Origin: Streptomyces musisoli
Lineage (GTDB): Bacteria > Actinomycetota > Actinomycetes > Streptomycetales > Streptomycetaceae
Reading direction: 5' to 3'
NCBI RefSeq assembly: GCF_016741855.1
Contig: NZ_JAERRH010000016.1
Location: 62,001-126,000 of the forward strand
Length of the DNA: 64,000 bases
A program made the position numbers and the translations under genes. The notes below the pieces were generated by a model that saw nothing but the letters and a program-made list of their open reading frames with translations, was not told the origin of the DNA and did no database searches. Below are positions 32,499 to 41,587 of the stretch, in pieces. The stretch's first letter is position 1. Each line of letters opens with the position of its first letter.

Positions 32499-33149
32499 AT
32501 GAGCCCGCATCCGACCGCCGCCGCCACCGTCTCCCGGGTTCCGGCCGGCCGGCTCCCCGGCGCACCGCCGTGGCCCGGCGCCGGGGAGCCGCTCAGCGAC
32601 GAGCGCCTCATGCGGGGGCTGGCGGCCGGCGACGCCGCCTGCCTCGCCGCCGTCCACCAGCGTTGGGCACGCATGGTGCACATGCTGGCGTGGCGCACGC
32701 TGGGCGACGCCGCGGAGGCCGAGGACGTCACCCAGCAGGTGTTCCTCGGCGTCTGGCGCGGATGCGGCGGCTACCGGCCCGATCGGGGGACGGTGGCCGG
32801 GTGGATCGTCGGTATCACCCGGCGCAGGATCGCCGACGCCCTGTCCGCCCGGACGCGTCGTGGCGAGCTGGTCGCGGCCGCCGGTGCGGCCCTGCCACCG
32901 GACGAGCCCGGCGCCGGCCGGCCCGAGGCCGCCCTCGACCGTGTCCTCCTGGGGCAGGCACTGGCCAAGCTCCCCACGTCCCAGCAGCGGGTGCTGCGGC
33001 TGGCGTACTACGAGGACCTCACCCAGACCCAGATCGCGGAGCGGACGGGGTGGCCGCTGGGCACGGTCAAGAGCCACGCGCGAAGGGGACTGCGCCGGCT
33101 GCGCCACGATCTGGAAGGACGGACCGGAGCCGACCACCTCTACACATAA
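32499..33149 (+). CDS. litS: ECF-type RNA polymerase sigma factor LitS
   Basis: A 216-residue sigma-70 family ECF-like factor: region 2 DERLMRGLAAGDAACLAAV, EAEDVTQQVFLGVWRGCGGY; region 4 LPTSQQRVLRLAYYEDLTQT, GTVKSHARRGLRRL. ATG at 32499 with AAGGAG eight nt upstream. The divergent LitR gene, the photolyase and the DUF2867 protein match the S. coelicolor light-induced lit/phr arrangement, in which LitS drives photolyase and carotenoid genes. No carotenoid biosynthesis gene is in this window. Confidence 0.88.
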   Translation: MSPHPTAAATVSRVPAGRLPGAPPWPGAGEPLSDERLMRGLAAGDAACLAAVHQRWARMVHMLAWRTLGDAAEAEDVTQQVFLGVWRGCGGYRPDRGTVAGWIVGITRRRIADALSARTRRGELVAAAGAALPPDEPGAGRPEAALDRVLLGQALAKLPTSQQRVLRLAYYEDLTQTQIAERTGWPLGTVKSHARRGLRRLRHDLEGRTGADHLYT

Positions 33150-33237
33150 AGACCGGATAAGGGCAAACTGGACTATGCGGCGCTTACCGCACCCGTACCA
33201 GACGCGGTCCGTTCTGCAAAGCCAAAGGAGACGGCTC

Positions 33238-33672
33238 ATGGCCAACCTGCACAGGGGTGACATAGCGAGTCACCCTGATGTCTCCGAAATGCGGGAACGC
33301 TACGCCCGCATGCTCGGCGGTCGTGATGTGGCGCTCGTGGACGGGCCGGTGTTCCTGCTCGGCCTGTACTGTGCGGCATCCCCGTGGATCGTGCACTACT
33401 CGGCCGGCCAGCCCTCACTCATGGTCCACAACCTGATCATGGGCATAGCGATAGGCCTCCTGGCTCTCGGATTCACCCGGGCCCCCGAGCGGATGTACGG
33501 CCTCAGCTGGGCCATGTGCGCCCTCGGAATCTGGATGATCATCGCTCCGTGGATCGTGGGCAGCAGCCCGGACGCGGGCGTCATCGTCAACAACATCGTC
33601 ATCGGCGCCCTCGCCCTGGTCCTCGGACTGATATGCGCCGGCACGGCGGCGAAGAGCGTCCCCAAGCCGTAA
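33238..33672 (+). CDS. SPW-repeat membrane protein
   Basis: A 144-residue protein with four hydrophobic segments arranged as two SPW repeats: LLGLYCAASPWIVHYSAGQP and WMIIAPWIVGSSPDAGVIVN, each followed by a membrane helix. The SPW family has no established function. AAAGGAG precedes the ATG at 33238. It lies 88 bp after litS on the same strand and may be part of the light-response unit. A terminator follows at 33710. Confidence 0.88.
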   Translation: MANLHRGDIASHPDVSEMRERYARMLGGRDVALVDGPVFLLGLYCAASPWIVHYSAGQPSLMVHNLIMGIAIGLLALGFTRAPERMYGLSWAMCALGIWMIIAPWIVGSSPDAGVIVNNIVIGALALVLGLICAGTAAKSVPKP

Positions 33673-33709
33673 AAGAGGAGACCGAGGAAAGGAAGCAGGG
33701 AACAGTGCG

Positions 33710-33733
33710 GCCGGTCCGCCTCGGCGGACCGGC
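33710..33733 (+). terminator. Terminator after the SPW gene
   Basis: Perfect 10-bp stem GCCGGTCCGC/GCGGACCGGC with a CTCG tetraloop, 37 bp after the stop codon. No U-tract, as usual in Streptomyces. Confidence 0.8.
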
Positions 33734-33900
33734 TCGCGCTTGCCCGCCGCCGCTCAGCGGGACGGCACCAGCCACGGTTCCTGCGGCAGGGTCCGGCCGG
33801 TCTCCGGCAGCGACTTCAGGTACGACTACCACCGACCCCGCACCGGAATCGGTGGCCACACCCGAGCCGGCCGCGTCACCGACCTCTCCGGACAGCACAC

Positions 33901-35346
33901 CTAGCCCACTTCGACGGGTGCCGGGCTCGCGTCGTACTCCTCACTGATCTCCTTCGGTCCGAACGGCCACACCCTCTCCAGCCGCGCCCACACCAGGAAG
34001 GCCACACAGCCGAGAGCCAGCCAGGCCAGGGACCACTCGACGGGACGGCGGCCCGGGGAGTTCCTGTCGGCGTACCCGTAGATCACGCACCAGCCGGCGA
34101 AGGCGACGACGCCCGGCAGCGGATAGAGCCACATCCGGTACGGGCGGGACAGCGTCGGCCGGCGCCTGCGCAGGACGGTCAGCGCGACGATCTGGGCGAG
34201 CGCCTGGACGATGACCATCACCGTGGTGAGCAACTGGATCAGGGTCGCGAGGTCGGTGTGGCGGCCGATCAGGAAGCCCACGGCGGTGATCACCCCCATG
34301 GTGGCCAGGCCGAGCACGGGGAAGCGGTGCCTGGGGTGCAGCTTCTCGTACGGGCGGAAGAAGACCCGGTCGCGGGCGGCGTCGCAGGGCACCCGGGAAC
34401 CGCCGAGCAGGCCGGCGAAGACGGAGGCGAACGCGGTGATCAGGATGAGCACGGTCACCACGTCGGCCGCGCCCCTGCCCCAGGTCTCCTCCAGCACCGC
34501 GGAGGCCACGGAGGTGGAGGCGATGTCCTGCGGGTCGGTCATCCGGCGCCAGTCGACGACCCCGAGGGTGCCGATCTGGAGCAGGAGGTAGATCGCCATG
34601 ATGCCGAGGATCGAGAAGACGATGGAGCGCGGGAGCGTACGGCCGGGGTCCTTGATCTCGGCGCCCATGTAGGCGGTCGTGTTGTAGCCGAGGTAGTCGT
34701 AGATGCCGATGGTCAGGCCCGCGGCGAAGCCGGGCCAGAAGTGGCCGCTCGTCGGGTCGAAGGCCTCCGCCGGATAGGTGAAGGCCAGGTGCGGGCTGAA
34801 GTCGGTGGCCGCGGCGGCGATCACCAGCAGCACGGAGGCGATCATCACGACCCACATCACGGCGGTGATCCGGGCGATGTGCTCGATGCCGCGCCACAGG
34901 AGGACCACCACCAGGGCGATCACCCCGAGGCCGATCAGGTCACCGGCGGTCCGGTCCAGGCCGGGCGCGAGATAGCCCAGGTACTGGACGAAGCCGACCA
35001 CGCCCGTGGACATGATCAGCGGGATGAAGAGCATCGCCGTCCACACGAACAGGAACGGCATCAGGCGGCCGGTGCGGTACTGGAAGGCCTGGCGCAGATA
35101 GACGTAACTGCCGCCGGAGCCGGGCATGGCGGCGCCCAGCTCGGCCCAGACCAGCCCGTCGCACAGCGCCAGCACCGCGCCGGCGACGAACCCGACGACC
35201 GCCTGCGGTCCACCGAACGCGGCGACCATCAGCGGGATCGTCACGAACGGGCCGATGCCGCACATCTGGCTCATGTTGATCGCGGTGGCCTGGAACAGGC
35301 CGACGCGGCGGACGAAACCACCCGTGGGTGGCGGGCTACCGGACAT
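33901..35346 (-). CDS. APC-family permease
   Basis: A 481-residue amino-acid/polyamine/organocation permease with about twelve membrane segments. FQATAINMSQMCGIGPFVTI near the start is the substrate-binding helix-1 region of this family, and LGAAMPGSGGSYVYLRQAF is typical of helix 3. The ATG at 35346 has AGGAG five nt upstream (longer frame to 35376 not needed). Divergent from the ROK regulator; a ROK-type operator lies 53-71 bp upstream of its start. Substrate unknown; the context allows amino sugars or amino acids. Confidence 0.9.
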   Translation of the reverse strand: MSGSPPPTGGFVRRVGLFQATAINMSQMCGIGPFVTIPLMVAAFGGPQAVVGFVAGAVLALCDGLVWAELGAAMPGSGGSYVYLRQAFQYRTGRLMPFLFVWTAMLFIPLIMSTGVVGFVQYLGYLAPGLDRTAGDLIGLGVIALVVVLLWRGIEHIARITAVMWVVMIASVLLVIAAAATDFSPHLAFTYPAEAFDPTSGHFWPGFAAGLTIGIYDYLGYNTTAYMGAEIKDPGRTLPRSIVFSILGIMAIYLLLQIGTLGVVDWRRMTDPQDIASTSVASAVLEETWGRGAADVVTVLILITAFASVFAGLLGGSRVPCDAARDRVFFRPYEKLHPRHRFPVLGLATMGVITAVGFLIGRHTDLATLIQLLTTVMVIVQALAQIVALTVLRRRRPTLSRPYRMWLYPLPGVVAFAGWCVIYGYADRNSPGRRPVEWSLAWLALGCVAFLVWARLERVWPFGPKEISEEYDASPAPVEVG

Positions 35347-35398
35347 GGGGGCTCCTGACGCGACGCTCCACGGCACCCGGCGGGGCCGACGTGGCCGA

Positions 35399-35417
35399 TA
35401 AAGTTAAGGAGACTTAC
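35399..35417. promoter_or_regulatory. ROK-type operator in the permease/ROK divergent gap
   Basis: Read on the minus strand the site is GTAAGTCTCCTTAACTTTA. It agrees at 15 of 19 positions with the site in front of the glucosaminidase gene (36717-36735). It is placed to control both divergent genes. Confidence 0.7.
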
Positions 35418-35460
35418 TAGAGGCGTCAAGTACGCGTCAGAAATGCACGAGAATGGTGCA

Positions 35461-36645
35461 ATGCCCGCCAGCGACGCCGTAGAGGCGCAGGAACAGACCT
35501 GGAGCCGCCGACGCCTGCGCAGCACCAACGAGCGCTTGCTCCTGGACCGGCTGCGCCGCCTCGGCGCCGCCTCGCGCGCCCAACTCGCCCGGGAGACGGG
35601 CCTGTCGAAGCCGACGGTGTCCAGCGCGCTCGCCTCGCTGGCGGCGGCCGGCCTGGTGCACGAGGTCGGCACGCACGCCCCGGAGCGCGGACGCACCGCC
35701 GTGCTCTACGCGCCCGACCCCGCGGCCGGGTACGCGCTCGGCGTGGACATCGGCCGGGGCTGGCTGCGCGTGGCGCTGGCCGATCTCGACGGCACACTCG
35801 TCGCCCGGGCCGACGTCCGCAACCGGGCCCGCGCCTCCGCCGCCCTGACCGGCCTGGTCGTGACCACCGCCCGCCAGGTCGTGGCGAACTCGGGCGTGGA
35901 CCCCGCACGGGTGGTGCACGGGGTGATCGGCACGCCGGGGGTGTACGACGAGCAGCAGCGGCGGGTGCGGTACGCGATGCATCTGCCCGGCTGGGGACGG
36001 CCCGGGCTCGTGGACCGGATACGCACGGACCTGGGCGTGCCGCTGGAGGTGCACAACGACGCCAATCTGGCGGCACTCGGCGAGTACGCCTTCGGTGTCG
36101 GCGCGGGCAGCCGGCTCTTCGCCTACATCATGATCGGCACCGGCCTCGGGATGGGGATCGTCAGCGAGGGCCGGCTGTTCACGGGCGGCCACGGGCTGGC
36201 CGGGGAGATCGGTTTCCTGCCGTGGCACGGCCGGCAGAAGCCGGAGCGGCTGGAGGACGCGGTGTCGGGGGAGGCCGTGGTGGAGGCCGCCCGGGAATTC
36301 GGGATGCGCGGGCAGCTCACGGCGAAGGCCGTGTTCGACGCGGCCCGGCAGGGGAATCCGGACGCCGTGCGGGCGGTGGAGCTGGAGGGCGAGCGGATCG
36401 CGCACACCGTGGCGGCGGCCGCCGCCGTCCTCGACCCGGACCTCGTGGTGCTCGGCGGCGGTGTCGGCCACAGCGTCGACCTGCTGCTGCGGCCGGTACG
36501 GGAGCACGTGCGCACGCTCACCCCGCTGCGCCCCCGGATCGCCCCGAGCCGGCTCGGCGAGGACGCCGTCCTGCTGGGCGCGGTGGCCACCGCACTGGAC
36601 ACGGCCCGGGATCTGGTCTTCGAGCGCCGGACGGCCGGAACCTGA
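35461..36645 (+). CDS. ROK-family transcriptional regulator
   Basis: A 394-residue repressor-type ROK protein: winged helix at about residues 20-75 (RSTNERLLLDRLRRLGAASR, GLSKPTVSSALASLAAAGL) followed by a sugar-kinase-fold domain (about 90-385). The sugar-binding and zinc region reads GHGLAGEIGFLPW; it has only part of the Cys-rich ROK zinc motif. Start ATG at 35461 (MPASDAVEAQ). By family this would be a repressor released by a sugar or sugar phosphate. Operators of one type lie upstream of it and upstream of the next gene, an exo-glucosaminidase, so glucosamine or chitosan-derived sugar is a likely inducer. Confidence 0.92.
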   Translation: MPASDAVEAQEQTWSRRRLRSTNERLLLDRLRRLGAASRAQLARETGLSKPTVSSALASLAAAGLVHEVGTHAPERGRTAVLYAPDPAAGYALGVDIGRGWLRVALADLDGTLVARADVRNRARASAALTGLVVTTARQVVANSGVDPARVVHGVIGTPGVYDEQQRRVRYAMHLPGWGRPGLVDRIRTDLGVPLEVHNDANLAALGEYAFGVGAGSRLFAYIMIGTGLGMGIVSEGRLFTGGHGLAGEIGFLPWHGRQKPERLEDAVSGEAVVEAAREFGMRGQLTAKAVFDAARQGNPDAVRAVELEGERIAHTVAAAAAVLDPDLVVLGGGVGHSVDLLLRPVREHVRTLTPLRPRIAPSRLGEDAVLLGAVATALDTARDLVFERRTAGT

Positions 36646-36676
36646 CCCGTCATCACGCCGGCCACGGCCACGCTCG

Positions 36677-36705
36677 TTGACACGGCTCCCGGCGGACCCT
36701 AGCTT
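36677..36705 (+). promoter_or_regulatory. Promoter of the exo-glucosaminidase gene
   Basis: TTGACA (36677-36682), 17-bp spacer, TAGCTT (36700-36705). An unusually consensus-like vegetative promoter. The start point would fall near 36712, directly at the operator that follows. Confidence 0.75.
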
Positions 36706-36716
36706 GAACCAGATTT

Positions 36717-36736
36717 GTAAGGTTTCCTAACTTTAC
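36717..36736 (+). promoter_or_regulatory. ROK operator at the glucosaminidase promoter
   Basis: GTAAGGTTTCCTAACTTTAC, an imperfect dyad (GTAAG...CTTTAC; AGG...CCT core), just downstream of the predicted transcription start, a position suited to repression. Confidence 0.72.
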
Positions 36737-36752
36737 GAGCCTGGAGACCCTC

Positions 36753-39476
36753 GTGTTGCTCCCCCGCCCCGCTCCCGCCCGCCGGTACACCGCCACGACG
36801 CTCGTCCTCGGGCTGCTCGCCACGCTGGCCTCCGGCGCCTGGGCCGGGGAACGCCGGCCGGCCGCGCCGCACGGGCGGGCCGAGACCACCCGGGTCTCCG
36901 GCGCCGCCGGCGCGAGCACGCCGCTCGCCGGCTTCGCCGTCCAGTCCACGGCCAAGGTGAGCGACTCCGCCGCGGCCGTCTCCTCCCCCGGCTATCCGGC
37001 GACCGGCTGGCACCCGGCGGGCCCGCGTTCGACGGTGCTGGCCGCGCTCCTCGCCGACGGCGTCTACGCCGACCCGTTCTACTCCACGAACCTTCGGAAG
37101 ATCGCGCGGGCCGACTTCGAGGTGCCCTGGTGGTACCGCTCCGACTTCACCGTCGAGGACACCGCCCGGCGCACCTTCCTCGACTTCAGCGGCGTCGTCT
37201 CGGCGGCCGACGTCTACGTCAACGGCCGGCAGGCGGGGTCGGCCACGGACGTCAGGGGCGCCTACACCCGTCACGAGCTGGACATCACCTCACTGGTCCG
37301 GTCGGGCACGAACACGGTCGCCTTCCGCGTCCGGCCCAACGACCCGAACAAGGACCTCACGATGGGCTGGCTCGACTGGCTCCAGCCGCCGCCCGACCGG
37401 AACATGGGCATCGTCCGGGACGTCGTGGTCCGCAGATCCGGCCCGGTCGCGCTGCGCGACGTCCACGTGACGACCGAGCTGGCCGTACCCTCCCTCGCCA
37501 CCGCCGACCTGACCGTCAAGGCCCGGGCCCGCAACGACACGGGCGCGCCCGTCACGGCGGACATCGGCGGCAGCATCGGCGGGACGGAGTTCCGCACCAC
37601 CGTGTCGCTGGCCGCCCACGAGACCAGGACGGTCACCTTCTCCCCCGCCGGCACCCCGGGACTGCACCTCACCGAACCGAGGGTGTGGTGGCCCGCCGGG
37701 ATGGGCGGACAGCCGCTGTACGACCTCGACCTCACCGCCACCGTCGCCGGTCAGACCTCGGACACCGCGCACGAGACGTTCGGCATCCGCGACGTGCGGG
37801 CCCCGTTGAACTCCGACGGCGCCCGTCAGTACCGGATCAACGGCCGGGCACTGCTGGTCAAGGGCGGCGGCTGGTCCCCGGACGAGTTCCTGCGCTGGGA
37901 CCGCGCGTACGCCGAGGACCGTCTGAAGTACGCCGTCGACCTGGGCCTGAACACCATCCGCCTGGAAGGCCATCTGGAGCCGGACGAGTTCTTCGACCTG
38001 GCCGACCGCCACGGCGTGCTCACCCTGCCGGGCTGGGAGTGCTGCGACAAGTGGGAAGGTGAGGTCAACCCAAGCGGGTCCGGCGAGAAGTGGAACGACG
38101 CCGACCACGCCGTCGCGAAGGCGTCCATGGCCGCCGAGGCAGCCCGGCTGCGCGACCACCCGAGCGTGCTGTCCTTCCTGATCGGCAGTGACTCCGCCCC
38201 CGACGCCGCGATCGAGAAGGGCTACCTGGACGCGCTGCGGGCGGCCGACTGGCCCGTCCCCGTGGTCCCCGCCGCCTCCGACGCCTCCTCCCCGCAGCTC
38301 GGCGCCTCGGGCATGAAGATGACGGGCCCCTACGACTGGGTGCCGCCCGGCTACTGGTACGCCAAGCGCGAGGGCGGGGCCACCGGCTTCAACTCCGAGA
38401 CCAGCGCGGGCCCGAGCATTCCCACCCTCGACACCCTGCGCCGGATGATGACCCCGGCCGAACTGGACACCCTCTGGAGGAACCCCGACGCCAAGCAGTA
38501 CCACCGCTCGCCGTCCTCCACCTTCGGCACGCTGCTGATCTACGGCAAGGCGCTCACCGGCCGCTACGGCGCCCCGACGGGCCTCACCGACTACGTGCGC
38601 AAGGCCCAGCTGGCCCAGTACGAGAACGTGCGCGCCCAGTTCGAGGCGTACGGGCGCAACGCGACCGACGCGAAGCAGCCGGCCACCGGGGTGATCCACT
38701 GGATGTTCAACAGCGGCTGGACCTCGCTGCACTGGCAGCTGACCGACCGCTACCTGGACCAGAACGGCGCCTATTTCGGCGCCAAGAAGGCGAACGAACC
38801 GCTGCACGTCCAGTACTCCTACGACAACCGGTCGGTCGTCGTGGTGAACAACAGGCCCGAGGGCGCACAGGGACTCTCCGCACGGGCCACGCTGTTCGAC
38901 CCCGACGGCACGCGGAAGTACGACAAGACCGTCACCGGGATGACGGTCGCGGGCAACGGCGCCCACGCCTCGGCCCTCACCCTGCCGTCCTCGGTGAGCG
39001 GGCTCTCGCGCACGTACCTGCTCCGGCTGGCGCTGACGGACGCGGACGGCAAGGAGGTGAGCCGGAACGTGTACTGGCTCTCCACCGAGCCCGACGCCCT
39101 GAACTGGGACGGCACCACCTGGTACTACACGCCGACGACGCGTTACGCCGACCTCGGGGGGCTCGCCTCGATGGCGCAGACGCCGGTGTCGGCGACGGCG
39201 ACCACGCGCTCGTCGGACGGCACGTCGACCACGACGGTGACCCTGCGCCACGCCGGCGGCGGGACGACCCCGGCGCTGCTGACGGACGCCCACCTCGTGG
39301 ACGCCGGAGGCAAGCCCGTGCTGCCGGTGCGCTGGTCGGACAACGAGGTGAGCCTGTGGCCGGGCGAGTCGGTGACAGTGACCGCGACCTACCGGACGGC
39401 CGATCTGCACGGCTCGGCGCCGGGCGTGCGGGTCTCCGGCTGGAACACGCCGGAGCGGACGGTGCCGGCGGCCTGA
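36753..39476 (+). CDS. csxA: Secreted exo-beta-D-glucosaminidase (GH2, CsxA-like)
   Basis: A 907-residue glycoside hydrolase family 2 enzyme that removes glucosamine from the non-reducing ends of chitosan oligomers. GTG start at 36753 after TGGAG; residues 1-31 form a signal peptide (RRYTATTLVLGLLATLASG, cleavage after AWA). The jelly-roll domain contains FEVPWWYRSDFTVEDTARRT; the catalytic barrel has LIGSDSAPD with Asp480 and GFNSETSAGPS with Glu549. In CsxA the acid/base is an Asp and the nucleophile a Glu about 72 residues later; here the gap is 69. C-terminal beta-sandwich domains follow. The ROK operator overlaps its promoter. Confidence 0.93.
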   Translation: MLLPRPAPARRYTATTLVLGLLATLASGAWAGERRPAAPHGRAETTRVSGAAGASTPLAGFAVQSTAKVSDSAAAVSSPGYPATGWHPAGPRSTVLAALLADGVYADPFYSTNLRKIARADFEVPWWYRSDFTVEDTARRTFLDFSGVVSAADVYVNGRQAGSATDVRGAYTRHELDITSLVRSGTNTVAFRVRPNDPNKDLTMGWLDWLQPPPDRNMGIVRDVVVRRSGPVALRDVHVTTELAVPSLATADLTVKARARNDTGAPVTADIGGSIGGTEFRTTVSLAAHETRTVTFSPAGTPGLHLTEPRVWWPAGMGGQPLYDLDLTATVAGQTSDTAHETFGIRDVRAPLNSDGARQYRINGRALLVKGGGWSPDEFLRWDRAYAEDRLKYAVDLGLNTIRLEGHLEPDEFFDLADRHGVLTLPGWECCDKWEGEVNPSGSGEKWNDADHAVAKASMAAEAARLRDHPSVLSFLIGSDSAPDAAIEKGYLDALRAADWPVPVVPAASDASSPQLGASGMKMTGPYDWVPPGYWYAKREGGATGFNSETSAGPSIPTLDTLRRMMTPAELDTLWRNPDAKQYHRSPSSTFGTLLIYGKALTGRYGAPTGLTDYVRKAQLAQYENVRAQFEAYGRNATDAKQPATGVIHWMFNSGWTSLHWQLTDRYLDQNGAYFGAKKANEPLHVQYSYDNRSVVVVNNRPEGAQGLSARATLFDPDGTRKYDKTVTGMTVAGNGAHASALTLPSSVSGLSRTYLLRLALTDADGKEVSRNVYWLSTEPDALNWDGTTWYYTPTTRYADLGGLASMAQTPVSATATTRSSDGTSTTTVTLRHAGGGTTPALLTDAHLVDAGGKPVLPVRWSDNEVSLWPGESVTVTATYRTADLHGSAPGVRVSGWNTPERTVPAA

Positions 39477-39590
39477 CGGCGGCGGGGGCGGGCCCGGACC
39501 GGCGGCCTGACGGGAGCGGGCCCGGACCGGCGGCCTGACGGGAGCGGGTCCGGGCCGGCGGCCTGACGGGGCGGGCCCGGGCGGCCCGCC
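39466..39590. repeat. 28-bp tandem repeats that include the glucosaminidase stop codon
   Basis: CGGCGGCCTGACGG-type units start at 39466, 39500, 39528 and 39556 (periods 34, 28, 28). The first contains the real stop TGA (39474-39476). The units are rich in GGGCCC-like palindromes and might also terminate transcription. Confidence 0.8.
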
Positions 39591-39619
39591 TCCCTGTCAC
39601 CGGGACCGGCTCACGCCGC

Positions 39620-41062
39620 TCAGCTCACGTCGAGCGCGGTGTCGTCCACGACGAACGAGGTCTGGTACTTGGAGCCCTCGGTGCCGGTGAACTTCACGGT
39701 GACGGTCTGGCCGGCGTAACCGCTGAGGTCGAAGCCGCGCTTGGTGTAGCCGGAGGCCGCGTTCAGGTTGGAGTACGTCGCCAGGGTGCCGAGGACCGTG
39801 CCGGAGCTGTTCAGCACCTGGACCTTGAGGGTGTCGTAGGCCGTGCTGGTCGTGGTCTCGGCGGTGTCCACGTGCAGATAGAAGCCGAGTGCGGCCGAGC
39901 AGCCGGAGGGGATGGTCACCGACTGGGAGAGCGTGTCGGTGGTGGCGGTGCCGTTGCCGTCGAGCCACGCGTAGTACGAGCCGGAACGCGCCGCCCTGCT
40001 CGCCGAGTCGGTGATGACACCGCTCGTGGCGCTCCAGGTGCCGCTGCCGGACTCGAAGCCGCTGTCGCCGAGGAGCTGTGCGGCGGTGCAGGACGTCGAG
40101 CCGCCGCCTCCGCCGCTGCCGCCCGCGCCGGCCAGCCACTCGGTGGCGTTGAGCGCGAGGGCGGCGTTGGTGGCGCCGGAGTCGTTCCAGCCGTCGTAGA
40201 GGGTGTTGCCGGACTGGCCGGTGCCGTCGTCGATCGGGGAGCTGTCGCCCCAGAACGCCACCCGGCCGCTGCCGAAGGTGCTGGTGGCGAAGAAGGCGCC
40301 GGTGTTGCCGGAGTAACCGGTGCGGTAGAGCAGACCCTTGACGGAGGAGTTGTCGGCGGGCTTGAGGGTGGCGGTCGTACCGCTGGCGATCAGGCTCTTG
40401 CCGACGGTGCCGAAGGAGCCGTGCAGCACCGGGTCGGTGCTGTCGCCGATCGCCGCGGGGTGGTCGGAGCCGATGCTCAGCGAGTCGACGGAGAAGCCGA
40501 ACGGGTCGGTGGAGTCGACGCTGTTGTTCGACATCAGGTCGTTGAAGATCTCGACGGCGTCCTCGCCGTCGTTGTTGCGGTCGGCGCCGGTGTGGTCGGA
40601 GATCATGAACAGACCACCGCCGTTCTTGACGAAGTTCATGATCGCCGTCTTCTCGGCGCTGGTGAACAACGTGTTGGGCTCGGGCAGGACCAGTGTGTCG
40701 AAGTTCGACAGGTCGGTCGCGGGCGAGCCGCCGTAGGCGAGCGCGGAGCCGGACGGCAGGCTCTTCAGGCTGTAGCCGCCGGTCTTCTGGAGCGCGACGC
40801 CCCAGGAGGACAGGGCGCCGGTCCAGTCCGTCTCGGCGGACGGGGAGGAGTCCTGGCCGAGGGGGTCGGGCTGGCTGGTGGAGATGATCCAGTCGGCGTT
40901 GCCCGCCGTCTCGGCGTGGGCGTTGTCGAACAGGATGCGGTGCGTGGCCGCCGCGTGGGCGGGGGCGCCGGCGCCGACCTGGACGGCGGCCCCGGTGAGC
41001 AGCAGTCCGAATCCGGCCAGGGCGGTGGTGCATCTGCGGCGGGCTCTCCTGGATCCGAGCAT
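39620..41062 (-). CDS. Secreted putative hydrolase with C-terminal jelly-roll domain
   Basis: A 480-residue exported protein. Signal peptide at residues 1-38 (RRCTTALAGFGLLLTGAAVQ). The N-terminal domain (about 40-310) resembles glutamine-amidotransferase-like/DUF4350 proteins: RILFDNAHAETAGNADWIIS, LVLPEPNTLFTSAEK, NGGGLFMISDHTGADRN. After a Gly/Ser linker the last 145 residues, LLGDSGFESGSGTW to FVVDDTALDVS, form a MAM-like or carbohydrate-binding jelly roll seen on many Streptomyces secreted enzymes. ATG at 41062 with GGAGG 10 nt upstream. Substrate unknown. Convergent with the glucosaminidase gene across the repeat tract. Confidence 0.8.
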   Translation of the reverse strand: MLGSRRARRRCTTALAGFGLLLTGAAVQVGAGAPAHAAATHRILFDNAHAETAGNADWIISTSQPDPLGQDSSPSAETDWTGALSSWGVALQKTGGYSLKSLPSGSALAYGGSPATDLSNFDTLVLPEPNTLFTSAEKTAIMNFVKNGGGLFMISDHTGADRNNDGEDAVEIFNDLMSNNSVDSTDPFGFSVDSLSIGSDHPAAIGDSTDPVLHGSFGTVGKSLIASGTTATLKPADNSSVKGLLYRTGYSGNTGAFFATSTFGSGRVAFWGDSSPIDDGTGQSGNTLYDGWNDSGATNAALALNATEWLAGAGGSGGGGGSTSCTAAQLLGDSGFESGSGTWSATSGVITDSASRAARSGSYYAWLDGNGTATTDTLSQSVTIPSGCSAALGFYLHVDTAETTTSTAYDTLKVQVLNSSGTVLGTLATYSNLNAASGYTKRGFDLSGYAGQTVTVKFTGTEGSKYQTSFVVDDTALDVS

Positions 41063-41292
41063 CCGAACAAACCTCCATGAGGGATGGGGAGAGGCGGTGC
41101 GGGCGCCAAGTCTGCGCGCGTAGAACCCGCTTGAGGGTTTCGGCCACGCGTCGAATGGTTGAAAGGTACATGGCATCCAGGTGTGGTGAACAGAGGCTTC
41201 CGGCCGCAACCGGTGCGGAGTGGCTCCGCCTTGGCGCGGGCAGATTCCATGGCAGCGGGGTTCACCCGCGGGAGCGTCGAAGAGGCAGGGCC

Positions 41293-41556
41293 ATGGAGAT
41301 CTCAGGCTTCGTCAGTGCCGTCGTGATCGGCATCGTCATCGGTGTGCTGGGCCGGCTGGTCGTCCCCGGACGGCAGCGCATCGGTGTCCTGTGGACCATC
41401 GCCGTCGGCATCGTGGCCGCACTGCTGGGCTCGGCCATAGCCGCCGGGTTCGGGGTCGCCGACACCGACGGCCCCGACTGGATCGAGTGGTTCGTCCAGA
41501 TCGCGCTGGCCGCCCTGGGAGTGGCCGCCCTGGACCGGGGCCGGACCCGGCACTGA
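41293..41556 (+). CDS. GlsB/YeaQ/YmgE-like membrane stress protein
   Basis: An 87-residue protein with three hydrophobic helices: ISGFVSAVVIGIVIGVLGRL, VPGRQRIGVLWTIAVGIVAA and WFVQIALAALGVAAL. The G-RLVVPG turn between helices 1 and 2 is the signature of transglycosylase-associated (GlsB/YeaQ) proteins. Start ATG at 41293 after GGCAGGG. Often stress-induced; I do not see a SigB-type promoter here. Confidence 0.88.
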   Translation: MEISGFVSAVVIGIVIGVLGRLVVPGRQRIGVLWTIAVGIVAALLGSAIAAGFGVADTDGPDWIEWFVQIALAALGVAALDRGRTRH

Positions 41557-41587
41557 GCCGGCGCTCAGCGCGGGCCGGTGCGGAGGT

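Noticed and set aside
41293..41556. SigB-dependent promoter for the GlsB-like stress gene
   Set aside because: No GGGTAC/T with a GNNT box at 14-16 bp is present upstream.
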